Assembly: GCF_943734655.1 (NCBI RefSeq)
Contig: NC_071354.1
Span: 9,890,001-9,954,000, forward strand
Origin: Sabethes cyaneus
Lineage: Eukaryota > Arthropoda > Insecta > Diptera > Culicidae
Reading direction: 5' to 3'
DNA length: 64,000 nucleotides
The stretch's first letter is position 1. Every line of letters begins with the position of its first letter. The notes beneath the pieces were generated by a model. That model saw only the letters and a program-made list of their open reading frames with translations, made no database searches and was not told the DNA's origin. Below, piece by piece: positions 36,301 to 46,400 of this stretch. Made by a program: the position numbers and the translations under genes.

Positions 36301-36774
36301 TTTCCAATCGTAGTCCTTATTTCGTCGCGTGGGTCGACGCCGATTGTTCCGATCCCTATTTTCTTCTTCGTTGTTGGTAACTTTTAGTTTTCCAGGGCGG
36401 CTTGTTGGGCCTGCCCCTAACCCCCTGTCTCGCCGGAGGACCATCGTGCACAGCACTGTTTAGAGTCCCTGCTGGCATAAGGCCGAGTATAATAATCAGC
36501 CGCCCCTAACATGGAGAACAGACGCTGTTTGAGCCGCACCTCCTTGGTGAACAGACGCTCGTGTTTGACGAAGCATTTCCTCTACCGCCATGCTATGGTT
36601 ACCGCGCCAGTATTCGCGTCGCACCTCCTCACTTCGCTATTGTCAGATTGACAACATTGCCCAGGCTACGCCGCATTTGGTATCATATGACTCGTGGAGG
36701 CGTGAGGCGGGAGCTTGTGAGGACCAGAGCTGTGTTTGACGCTCCTTCCAGGTTGTCAACTCACCATTTGAAGC
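33355..36774 (-). mobile_element. RTE-clade non-LTR retrotransposon, copy 2, full length
   Basis: Flanked by a perfect 10-bp TSD ACAGGGTGAT (33345-33354 and 36775-36784). On the minus strand the element ends in a tetranucleotide tail (TAAG)4 only 18 bp after the stop codon. It inserted into the BEL pol gene; BEL coding is collinear on both sides of one TSD copy. Clean TSD, tail and ORF indicate a recent insertion. Confidence 0.93.
33373..36444 (-). CDS. Intact RTE endonuclease/reverse transcriptase
   Basis: A 1,023-codon frame from the ATG at 36444; an upstream in-frame GTG at 36456 follows a stop and is not a plausible start. After a basic N-terminus (RRDRGLGAG…RRRPTRRNKDYDW) the endonuclease shows LGTWNCKSLGF, LQELCWTG, NVHCPHEG, VIGDMNAQVG and NIDSDHFLVAV. 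The RT shows CPIYKKGDKLDCCNYRAI, FIDFKSAYDTIDR, RRGLRQGDGLSC and catalytic GFADDVDII. The C-terminal region has YLGSLVTADND, TLIRPVVLYGHETWTML, RWAGHVVRM and ARWIDQVE. Every motif of the family is present without a stop, so it may encode an active protein. It belongs to the same clade as, but a different family from, copy 1 at 5.2 kb. Expression would need a promoter in the 330-bp 5' leader. Confidence 0.93.
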   Translation of the reverse strand: MVLRRDRGLGAGPTSRPGKLKVTNNEEENRDRNNRRRPTRRNKDYDWKLGTWNCKSLGFPGCDRIIYDELHPRNFEVVALQELCWTGQKVWKSGHRAATFYQSCGTTNELGTGFIVLGKMRQRVIGWQPINARMCKLRIKGRFFNYSIINVHCPHEGRPDDEKEAFYAQLEQVYDGCPRRDVKIVIGDMNAQVGREAIYRPVIGPNSLHVATNDNGQRCVNFAASRGMVVRSTFFPRKDIHKATWRSPDQRIENQIDHILIDGKFFSDVINVRTYRSANIDSDHFLVAVCMRSKLSTVHNTRRSRTPRPNIEQLRVTGVAQEYARQLEAALPTEEQLGAATLEDGWKGIKTAIGSTALAALGTMNPNRRNDWFDGECEQLVQEKNAARARMLQYRTRANVDRYKQARNRQNSVFRRKKRQQEDRDREAMEELYRANDKRRFYEKLNRSRKGHVPQADMCRDSDGNLLTNEREVIERWKQYYDEHLNSDVAEHGGDDMAIDLGARAEDDGIPAPDLQEVAEEIGRLKNNKAAGADQLPGELLKYGGDALARALHWVIVKIWEDELLPEEWTEGIVCPIYKKGDKLDCCNYRAITLLNAAYKVLSQLLCRRLSPFAKEFVGQYQAGFMGARATTDQIFALRQVLQKCREYNVPTHHLFIDFKSAYDTIDRDQLWQIMHYYGFPDKLTRLVKATMDRVMCVVRVSGAVSSPFGSRRGLRQGDGLSCLLFIIALEGVIRRAGIDTSGTIFTKSVQLLGFADDVDIITRTFERMAETYIGLKAEAKRIGLVINVSKTKYMKGRGSKEVNADLPPRIHLDGDEIEVVEEFVYLGSLVTADNDTSREIQRRIMAGNRAYFGLRRTLRSNKIRHRTKLTIYKTLIRPVVLYGHETWTMLVEDQRALSVFERKVLRTIYGGVQMEDGTWRRRMNHELHQLLREPPIAATAKIGRLRWAGHVVRMSDDCPVKKVLNNDPTGTRRRGAQRARWIDQVEGDLRTLRRLRGWRIAAMDRVEWRRLLRTAEETTAWS

Positions 36775-39074
36775 ACAGGGTGATGCGGGAGATAAAAAGC
36801 TTCGGGACCGTCCAAATGGTCCTCGGGAATGGCACGCATATGCTCCAGGGAAATATATTCTGCCATGAAATCACAATATTGTTGCTTAAGATCAGCGTCC
36901 TTTTCTAATTTCTGCTCCAGCCACTTGAAACGTCGTAATGCGTAGAACTTCGAACCTCCAATCAGCTGTTCGAATTTAGACTGTTTCGGTAATCGAACGA
37001 TGTATCTTCCGGTAGCATCTCGGGTTGTCGTGGCAGAAAAAAGGTCTTCGCACTCTTGCTCGGTGATCGAATAATTTGTTTTACTGACTTCTTCTACAGC
37101 CCAAAAACGCTCGAGCAGTTTGTCGACTGATGTAACTGTCGCCACATGACAAGTTACTGGTGTTTGCTGGGCTTCTTCAGCGGGTATTGTGGTCTTGCCT
37201 GTTACTATCCAACTAAACACAGACTCAACTAACAGGGATTTGTTAGTAGCCAATCGTAGCCGACCTTCCAACAGTTGCGTGTAGAAATCACCGGCACCAA
37301 TAATCAGATCGATCCTACGACTAACGTTGAACTCGGGATCGGCGAGTTGTATTCCATCTGGAATTTTCCATTGTGAAACAGTGTACGATCTGGGAGGTGT
37401 GCCACTGGTCACTTTTCGTAGGACCAAGAAATCAAGAGTGTCCTTGAATCCGGTAACTCGGGAACGGATTTCAGCACGGATTTGATATTTTGAATTGGTT
37501 GTTATACCATCCACGCCTGCAATGGGCACGTTAACAATTTTTCGAGGAAGATGCAATTGCTGGCATAAATGCTCACTGATCGCGTTAGGTTGCGATCCAG
37601 TATCCAACAGGGCTCGGGCTATATGCTCCTCACCGTAGGCATCAACTATTAAAAGAACAACGGTCGACAGGATAACGTTTCCGCTAGTTTCCTTTGCAGC
37701 AGTATTTAACTGAACTGGATCGGGTGAAAACGGGGTAGCAACAGCGGTAGCAATTTGAAAAGCGCCAGGCGGTGCACGATCAGCAACGGGATCGTTTTCT
37801 GCAGACCGGAAAGGACCGGGATGAATCATGGAATGATGTCGTTTATGGCAGTGTCTGCAACGGTATTTGGACCGACAGGTACGGGCAAAATGGTTACTTC
37901 GAAAGCAATTGCTGCACAGTTTTTTATCGGTAAGCACTTTAAGACGGCCTTTTACGTCTAATCCATTAAAAACAGGACATTCAACCATGGAATGTTTGTC
38001 TTCTTCACAAGCGGGACAGGGCGGGAACATCTTCGGAGCAGCTTCGGTCATGGCATTTGTGTTCACGCGGAACTGGAAGGGTCTCTTATGTCCTGAATGC
38101 TGGCCACCGGACTTGGGGTTGGCGTGCTGGGGACGGTTGATGAGAATGTTCTCTAGTACACGGGTTCTCTTTAGCAAAAATTCAATCAACTTAGTGTACG
38201 TGGGTTGTTCCTCCGATGACACTGATTCCTCCCATGCCTGCAATGATGCGTCATCCAGCTTATCTTCCAAAAGCTCTATCAGTATAGAACTGAAATGTTC
38301 AACGGGTTCGCCTAATTGCTGAAGCACCTTTACATGACGTTGAAAGTCGTCCACGATTTTATGCAGAGCATCGACGTTACTGTTCAGGATCTTCGGGTAT
38401 TTCAAAAGCGCTCGAATGTGCTTCTTGCGTAGTATTGCCTTATTGGAATAGCGCTTGACAAGGGTATCCCATGCCACCGAATAATTTGCTGCAGTAATGG
38501 TAATAGACTGGATCAGATTGGCAGCCTCTCCTTTCAAGGCCGCACGGAGATAATGGAACTTCTGCACACAAGATATTTCTGTTGAGGCATGAATCATCGA
38601 AACGAACGTATCGTGGAACGTCAGCCAATTGTTGAAATCTCCATCAAATTCTGGCAGCGTTATCGTTGGCAATTTCACATTTGCTAGACCGGACGGGATG
38701 AGCTGGGGTTCTGAAGCTGACGTTTGCGCAACAGGAACGGGGACTGGCTGGGGCATCTTTGAGATCAGGCTGGCTTTGATGCGAAAATACTGCTCTTCTA
38801 TTTTTGCTCGACATTCCATGTTCGCAATTAAAAACTGCTCGCTATCATCTAGCTGTTCGTATTCCGACTGGATCATCTCGAACGCTTCATTTAGCTTTTC
38901 TAAGCGTTCGAGTCGTAGAGGCACTTCATATTGATGCTCATCTGGAGCGTAATTCACTAGAAATTCATCCACGCGCTTCAACGCTTCTACCACATTTTTC
39001 CACTTCAACTCTTTAGCTTTCATTTTCTTCTCGGCAGGCATTTTAACAGTCGACATCAAAACGGGAACCAGCAT
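36775..39074 (-). pseudogene. BEL/Pao gag-protease and start of pol
   Basis: An open frame from the ATG at 39074 through the RTE TSD. The N-terminal coiled-coil-like region (residues ~20-110) is followed by the DUF1759-type gag domain with LPEFDGDFNNWLTFHDTF and KFHYLRAALKGEAANLI. Zinc-knuckle-type clusters follow: CPACEEDKHSMVECP, CSNCFRSNHFARTC and CRHCHKRHHSMIH. A DUF1758-type aspartic protease shows the catalytic ALLDTGSQPNAIS. The beginning of pol ends at YLPHHPV where the RTE interrupts it. The frame in this half has no stops, so it decayed little before interruption. Confidence 0.85.
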
Positions 39075-39139
39075 GCGGTTTACGAAACTTGATGTTATGT
39101 TTCCTCTCTTTCACTCAGGTAGCGAGACGGGCTTCAAAC

Positions 39140-39345
39140 TAGAGGTTACGTTCCTCTCCTCTTTTACACGTGCGACGAGTAACCTAGCTTTCTCACGAGG
39201 TACCTTGTTACCCTCGTGCTGGAACGGATTGGGGAAATATCACTGTGATCCGGGTTGAGGTTAAGTTACCTCCTTGTTCTTCACATGCAACGGGTAAACT
39301 AGTTTTTCACGAGGTTCTTTGTTATCCTCGTGTTGGGACGTTACG
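39140..39345 (-). repeat. Imperfect direct repeat in the BEL leader
   Basis: Two units (about 39140-39226 and 39267-39345) share CTTTTTCACGAGGT-like and GTTATCCTCGTGTTGG-like phrases. They lie between the LTR and gag. Confidence 0.5.
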
Positions 39346-39389
39346 TTGTGTGTAATAATTTTTCACTCGCGACAGATCTTGATAGAGAT

Positions 39390-39405
39390 CCTGGTCACGG
39401 CACCG
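39390..39405 (-). promoter_or_regulatory. BEL primer-binding site
   Basis: On the minus strand CGGTGCCGTGACCAGG follows the LTR end. The usual TGG start appears mutated to CGG. The position fits a tRNA primer site. Confidence 0.5.
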
Positions 39406-39408
39406 GAA

Positions 39409-39607
39409 TGTTGGGTCAGGATTCGAACAAGTATTCTCGGGCCTCAAAGGGCAATGTGAAAAATCGCGATCGTACTGCTACTAAGGTTTTATTTTAACTG
39501 AACTGATGGTTACCGGTTTTGGGGTTTTTATCAACAAATCAGCATATCTATCAACTGTCAATTGCAGCTCAAGATTATTCCATTTTAATGCTAGGTGGGA
39601 ATACACA
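39409..39607 (-). repeat. BEL 5' LTR (approximate)
   Basis: On the minus strand it could begin TGTGTATTCCCACC at 39607 and end AACA at 39409, just before the primer site. A further ~60 bp to 39665 are unexplained, so the LTR may begin there instead. No 3' LTR exists for comparison. Confidence 0.45.
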
Positions 39608-39664
39608 GGGTTGCCAATTAGTATGTAATGTACATTTGAACCGGTTCATCTGGTATGCAAACTA

Positions 39665-40445
39665 GCAGTGAATGAGACTGAAGTTCCCCAAGGTAGCAAC
39701 CTTGGCCCGTTGTTATTTTCGCTATTTTGCAATGATGTGACGATTCTACTTAACGTTTACATCTAGACTGGCATATGCCGACGACGTAAAAATATATGCC
39801 GTTGTGGAAAGCTTGGCCGATTGCTACGTTCTTCAGTCTCTGTTGAAAATTTTTTCCGGTTGGTGCCAAGAAAATAGAATGACACTCAGTATTGATAAAT
39901 GTGTCGTGATTTCATTCCATCGCAGAGTCGTGAAATTTTTGAATTTGAACGCATTAGCGATCTGTTACTTAAGCGTGCGGAGTGCATCAAAGATCTCGAA
40001 GTTTTGATCGACTCAAAGTTGACTTTTCGGAACCATCTGTCAGCTATCATCGATAAAGTAAATAGACAAATTGCCAAAGAGTTCGACGACCCGCAGAACA
40101 AAAGTGTCCAAGGCAGTCATGGTAGCAAAACGCTGAAGTGGACAGTTCTACCTTACTAGGACACTTGCAGGCAACTGTGTTGCCCAGGAAAGTTCGTCAA
40201 CGTAGCGGATTTTTGCGGATGCCCTAAAGCCGTTCTGATTTCACGAAGAATTCTCCTATTCATTCGGTTTCAAAATCTTCAACGAGTTTTTCCACCTGTT
40301 CGAGTTCAACGAGTCGTCATCGATATTCAAACGAAAACTGGTTCAACTATTTAACACATCTGCTAGTGTTATTATTATATGTTCAATTTTACTCATCGTC
40401 GATTTACTTTTATTTTGTAAATTTATAATTGTATATTTTGTTAAT
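39665..40445 (+). pseudogene. CR1-like element, 3' part (RT catalytic half)
   Basis: Coding resumes with VPQGSNLGPLLFSLFCNDV at ~39688, followed by LAYADDVKIYAVVESLADCYVLQSL in pieces (catalytic YADD near 39778) and WCQENRMTLSIDKCVVISFHR. A frameshift near 39930 leads to ISDLLLKRAECIKDLEVLID. These boxes are exactly those missing after 32770, so this is the other half of the same CR1-like copy. The 3' UTR runs to the Harbinger-like MITE at 40448. No functional frame remains. Confidence 0.8.
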
Positions 40446-40447
40446 TA

Positions 40448-40918
40448 GGCCATTACAAATATTTAAAAAAGTTTTTGTCCCGCCGGTGTTGGGCCACTGA
40501 AGGGGGGGGGGGCGAAAAAAAACAAAGAGAATTTTTTAATCGAGCAAAAAAATATGGATTTTAGGCATTTTTACCTTAAGTTTAAACGTGAAAACCAAAT
40601 TTATTCTTGCTTTTAATAAATATGTTGTTATTTTTCATGCAAAAATCTACGAATAAAAAGACAAAAACGAAAGAAAACTTTTTTGGCCAAGTTTCGGAAA
40701 TTCCGCTGTTTGAACTTCCATTTCTATTTCGTGCGAGAAGCGTTAACTCAACTCGTACACTCATTTTTCGAGTTTTTCAAGCTGTAGAGCCCACAGACAA
40801 TTGATTTTATAAAAAAAAATCAACTCATATCCAACAAATTATTTTTTTGCCCCCCGATTTTTCAAGCCAATTTCCAAGAGGGGAGTGACAAAAACTTTGA
40901 AAATGATTTGCAATGGCC
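40448..40918 (+). mobile_element. Harbinger-like MITE, copy A
   Basis: 471 bp with inverted ends GGCCATTACAAAT/ATTTGCAATGGCC and flanking TTA (40445-40447) and TAA (40919-40921), fitting the 3-bp TWA target of PIF/Harbinger elements. A G-run and a C-rich block lie near opposite ends. An inverted copy lies at 45236-45709. Confidence 0.75.
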
Positions 40919-40921
40919 TAA

Positions 40922-41283
40922 ACACAGACGAAAATATAAAACGAAAAATAGATTTTGTGAAAGACGAAAACTGAAAACAAAATAAGGGAACAGAGAAGAG
41001 AAAATACGGAAAAGAGGAATGAAAATTACAAAATATGAGTAAAATACAAGAACAAAAACAGGACTTTAAACATGAAAAAATGGGTTAGAAAATGAAGAAA
41101 AACAGAACAATGAAACAGGGATAACGGGACAAAAATAGAGCAAAAAAGAAAAAACAGAAAGAAAGCAAAAGCCAAGAAAGTGGTATAAAAAACAAAAAAA
41201 ACGGAATGAAAAGAGCAAACGGAACTGGAACGAGCAAGGAAAAATACAAAAGAGGTCAAACGTGTGAGAAAGTAAAACGAAAT
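40922..41283 (+). repeat. Purine-rich degenerate repeat tract (right part)
   Basis: Same character as 29650-30720: GACGAAAAC, AGGGAACAGAG and AAACAGGACT phrases with strong A/G bias on +. Confidence 0.8.
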
Positions 41284-41329
41284 ATCAATGCTAATTGTAA
41301 GTAAAACTTTGTGTTTAATTTCGTGTGAA

Positions 41330-41415
41330 TGTTACAATGTCAAATTCAATTTCAAGTCTAATTACATGTCCGATTTTAGGCTCAATTTCAAGTTTAATTT
41401 AATTCCAAATTTCAA
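41330..41415. repeat. CAATTTCAAGT-type minisatellite
   Basis: Degenerate tandem TTCAATTTCAAGTCTAATT units directly follow the purine tract. The same motif recurs at 56609-56800. Confidence 0.6.
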
Positions 41416-44400
41416 AGCAAGTAAACGGCCATTTTACAGTATAGGAAATGTTTCATTTCCAGTGATTTTTTCTGCAATATACTGTAAGCGAAAACAAATT
41501 TACGTTACAGGTTCAGCTTTCATATAGCATAAACAAGTGGAAAGTATTTAAGATATAAATTTTTGTTTTTCATCAGTCATTTTCAATGACCCTCAGTAAT
41601 ACAAAGATTCCATCAGTGAATTCATATAATCAATCTACCAGGTTATGGCGAACAAACAGAGTCAGAGTCAAAAATCAGAAAAACAGGCGGCATATGCGGC
41701 ACCAGCGAGCTAAACAAATAAAGATTGCAAAACTAGATGAGATGACGAGAGTTACGTCGTATCGCAAATCGCATTTACTTTGCAAGCACCCTAATATTGA
41801 AAGTAGAAAACCGATATGCAGCCATCATCCCGTATAAAAATCACGTTCTGTGACTATCGACATTTGTAGGTTTCTACGTTACTTGAGCTTCACGCGACCG
41901 GCAGTAACCGAGAACATCAGCGCCTACTGCGGGCGCTAGCAAACTGCTGATCGCAAGATAAAATGGGCCGAATAAACACCCATCTAAGCTTTCCTTTCTG
42001 TTCTGTCGAATAAAAGAATCGACTTCCACTAAAAAGTTTCTGCAGAAAATGGATCAATAAAGTTTCCTATAGTTTTGAAATCACAACAGCTTGCTTCTGG
42101 CGCTAGCGCATGTGGAAGATTGAATGTACACTAGCGCCGGCAGCAAATCGCTGTGATTCCAAAACCTTGCCTTGGGTGAACCACTAATTGATTATTCTTC
42201 CTATATTGATATTATCTATTGCCCTCCAACTAAAACTTAATCGTAGTCTACAACATCTGTGTAACTCTCGAATACATTAATGTTCCACATATTTATTTTA
42301 CTAATTATTCTTATTGTTTTAGTCCGCTTTTCATATGCTGCGTAAGTTCCTGGAGTTTTTTTTTCCACGAGTAACATTTCTCAAGTGTAATTTTTAAATC
42401 ATTTGATTTGGGGTAAATTATTCCAAGTGGTCGAAACTTTTAAGTTTTACTTAAGATTTGAAGCTTAAGTGAAACTTAAAAGTTTCGACCATAAGTTGTT
42501 GATTTGGAAGAACTTACACACTAAAGTTTACTTTTAAATCATACTACTAGAATCTCGTAGAAGTTAACACACAAAAAAGTTAATTATTCGAAAACGTGAA
42601 GTGAATTTTAGTTCTAATGCCCCGCTACAATATTTGTAATTTGTAAACCATCGCACCAGCCAATTGAAACTAAAATTTAAAACGGGCAGAAATTTACTTC
42701 AGGATTATTCAGAAAAGTTAATAATTCCAAAAAGTCAATCGATCCAATCCCATTTTGATTAAATTTTACGAGATTTAGACTCATTTAGATGATGACTGTT
42801 AAAGAAATTCCATAATAAACGATTGACATTTATTAATCAAGGAAACGTAAAGTGTTTGCCCCATTAATCTATTCAGTAACATTACCGAATGAATAATTTT
42901 ACAGGGAACAAACTTGCTTAACACTGCCATCTACTTGTCAAAATAGTCAAGTTTTATCGTAAAGTAAATATTCGTATCCTTTACTTGTAAGTAATATAGC
43001 TTCAGAAAGGAAAGTCTTAAAAGTCAGATAACTACAAATGTTTTGGTTTCGTATAAAACTTTCACCCAATCTTTTCAGCAGAGTATGAAAAAAACATACA
43101 GCAGAAATTTTTCTCTTACCACAATGTGGGGCCTCGTCCTGGAACGACTTTGGACAGAGGTATTTAGGAACAGTCCGACAAACCATATTATTTAAATGTT
43201 TATTATATAAAATATAGTTTGTTGAGAGAAGAAAATTTAGTGTAGATAATTTAGTATTCTAATTCAAATTAAAATTTACTTTCTTTGCTTTGTTAAACAC
43301 AATGATTTAATCTTATTTCGTACATAACCAAATGGTTTAGTTCTCTAGTTGATTGACTTGACAAGAATTAAAATAACAAGAAATACACGGCTGCCTTTAA
43401 CCCTGTACAGCATTCAGAAAAAAGACGAACCGATGCAGTTCATCAAAACGGAAAGCACACATTAGCAAGTGCCGCCTTCCCCCGCAGATCCTTTACGGTC
43501 GGTCAAGATCCTGTCAAGCAAATCATGTTCCACTAATCGGTGTCATCCGGCACCAACCCATGCAATTGCAAACATTGCCAAAAAAAATAAATTATCAAAA
43601 CCATCTCAATCCCGTAATTCCGCCAGCTCTCAATAATATCCCAATCTAATGCATGTTTCGACTAAATCAACTCGTCACAGCCGTGATGGCACCAAAGTCG
43701 AGTCTTCTTGGCTTCGTACCAACCGGTAGTTAATCGATTGAACGAAATCGTACATAAAATTTTGAACATGTTCCCCTTTATCCCTTGGTGCTTGAAGGTG
43801 GATTACATTGCCTAGAAATTCATTCGAATCGTAGGTAGTAAACTGTGATTCGAGCTGATGGAAAACACGCGCGTTGGAGTGCTGTCTCTCTGCTTCTGCC
43901 TTCTATCTCACTGGCAATGCAACAAATTGTGGTTGGAATAGCCACCACTTCGCCCGCTTCACCAGGCGGACATGCCCGTTTATCGGGCGGCTGCTGATGA
44001 TGCTCTCTCTTCTGGATGCTAGTAGCTAGGAGACCGACGCGACGGAAAAGTGGTTTTACGAGTAGTAGATGGAATATTTCAGACACTTAAGCAAACTAGC
44101 TTCTCGTGTCATATCGCAGAAGTTGTTTATTAATGTTTCACACTCCACTGATGCGATCCGTAGTCAGTCCGAAATCTGAGGGGCAGAAGTGGATGTGCAT
44201 TTTTCATAGTTATCGAAAAAAAAGTTTTTCTCGTACCTTAAATTTCTGTTCATTTTTTTTCTTGTTCAATTCTAATCTTTTAACGGGGAACGACAACTAT
44301 TGCAATCGTGAAATTTTCACCATAAAAAGATTTGATTAGTGAACTACAAAAAATATTTTCCAGATATTTTTAAAAATTTCCAGATTTCTTAAAAAAATTA

Positions 44401-45230
44401 CTTATAAATTTTCGAAATAAGCGCTGTCCAGGTAAATTAGAAAATTTTCTTTGGAGGTTTTTTGAGAAAATAATTTTCATTTCATCAGTCAATTTTGTAC
44501 AATGATTTTGAAAAATGCCCATACGGCGCCGCCGCACCCAAGTGTTGGAAATCAGCGATGCAGTTGCTTTGTGTATTTTCTTTTTGAAAGAACCAAGCTC
44601 GTCTTCCGTTGGAACAAGGTTGAAGAATTTACGACTCGACTTGGCCAGTGAAATATGGTTTTGGTCGTCAAGAACGAGTGTAAACTGTAAACTCGTGCGT
44701 GTGTAAAATTGTAAAGATTGTAAAGAGTATGGCACCAGATGCCAATAGTTGTCGATGTTTTTTCTTGCTGCATAGCAAAATGCACTGCCCTCTGTGATCT
44801 TATTTCTGGAAATTGTAACCCGATGTTTCCAAGTAACTATAGTAACGAATCACAAATGTTCAGGAGCGACTGAAGCAACATTCAGCAACAACTAGCAACA
44901 TGTCACTTTCCACATGTTGCATGCCCCATGTTACCAAAAAATTGCCCAGTCTAAACGCCCCTTAAAAACGAAAAAAAAATCATAGAAAATATTTTTCTGG
45001 TTATTGCTTATTTTACTTGATAAACATAATGGGTAACCATGGAAACTAAAATTATATTTTCTAAGCAAAACTTCGATGTAGACCTGTAGAAGGTTTATTT
45101 TCACGGTTATAAAGTTTAAATCTACCAACAAGAGCAACAGTTAAGCAAATAAATTGGATTTTTTTTAAAGAAATCACTATTTGAAACCTACTAACAGCAA
45201 ACCTAAGATGCATATTAAAATGTTTTTAGT
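41416..45230. other. AT-rich sequence, no gene assigned
   Basis: Only short frames without domains. A 26-bp-arm hairpin is at 42429-42490. Confidence 0.4.
42429..42490. repeat. Short palindrome, 26-bp arms
   Basis: Arms 42429-42454 and 42465-42490 (GGTCGAAACTTTTAAGTTT…) pair with one mismatch around a 10-base loop. It could be a tiny foldback element or a structured site. Confidence 0.7.
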
Positions 45231-45235
45231 AATAA

Positions 45236-45709
45236 GGCCATTGCAAATCATATTTAAAGTTTTTGTCACCCCCCCCCCCCCCTTGGAAATTGGCTTGAAA
45301 AATCGGGGGGCAAAAAAATAATTTGTAGGATATGTGTCAAATTTCTTTTTATAAAATCAATTGTCTGTGGGCTCTACAGTCTGAAAAATCGAAAAAAAAT
45401 GTGTCTCCGAGTTGAATTAACGCTTCTAGCACGAAACAGAAATGGAAATTCGAGCAATGGAATTTCCGAAAATCGTCCAAAAAATTTTCCTTCGTTTTTG
45501 TCTTTTCTCGTATATTTTTGCGTAGAAAATAATAACGTTTATATTATAAGCAAGAATAGATTCGGTTTTCACGTTTAAACCTTAAATAAAAATTCTTAAA
45601 ATCCATGTTTTTTTGCTCGATTAAAAAATTGACTTTGTTTTTTTTGCCACCCCCCTTCAGTGGCCGAACACCGAAAGGACAAAAACTTTATAAAATATTT
45701 GTAATGGCC
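45236..45709 (-). mobile_element. Harbinger-like MITE, copy B
   Basis: 474 bp, inverted relative to copy A, with identical termini and TAA on both sides (45233-45235 and 45710-45712). Sequence similarity to copy A extends through the whole element with small indels. Confidence 0.8.
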
Positions 45710-46400
45710 TAATAAAATTTCGAGAAGATTTGACTTTTTGAATATTTCATTTCTATAAATATTGTTTATTGTTTATTTGAGAAGGAAAAAGCCCGCTGGA
45801 GTGGAACAGTTATAACGTTTCTTCTCCAGTAGGAACAAAACCTCCTATCTTTTAGTACCAACAGATTTACACCAAATGATACATTTTTTAACTTAAAACA
45901 AGGAGCACATAGTTTTCTTAACAAATAACTTACAAGAACTAGATGTGTACAAAAAATAGAAGCTTAGGACTAACACGTTACTATTGATATTATTAAGGAC
46001 AAACTACATTTGTTTTAGAGCCCAACGAAAACGAGTTTTTAAAACGGTTCAACGAGTTTTTAGAACATTTATTCAAAACGCGAAACATGCTACTGAGAGG
46101 CTCATTACTACCATAATTAGTTCGATTAGGGATCGAAGATTTCTACGGCGAATGTTTATGTTTAGGAGTTGTAGAATATCGGAACAATCAACAGACGACG
46201 TTAAGATGTCGGAGATAAAGGTAGCTTTGGTAAAATCGCGCCGAAGTGCCAACGTATCAAGCCTGATCAGATTGCATCGATTTTGGTAACTGGGGAGGTT
46301 TAATGGATCATTCCAAGGTAGGAGCCGTAAAGCGAAACGCACAAATTTGCGTTGGATTACCTCAATCCGTTGAATACTGTTCTGATAGTACGATGCCCAC

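Larger units (their letters stand above)
32770..39660 (-). mobile_element. BEL/Pao LTR retrotransposon, 3' part missing, containing RTE copy 2
   Basis: Reading minus: a 5' LTR-like end, a leader, gag/protease, then RT, with a 3.42-kb RTE inserted in between (33355-36774). The element breaks off soon after the RT catalytic box; RNase H, integrase and 3' LTR are absent. It sits inside the CR1-like element, whose RT coding stops at ~32770 and resumes at ~39670. Confidence 0.82.

Noticed and set aside
41026..41259. Phe-rich minus frame
   Set aside because: Same base-composition artefact in the right part of the purine tract.
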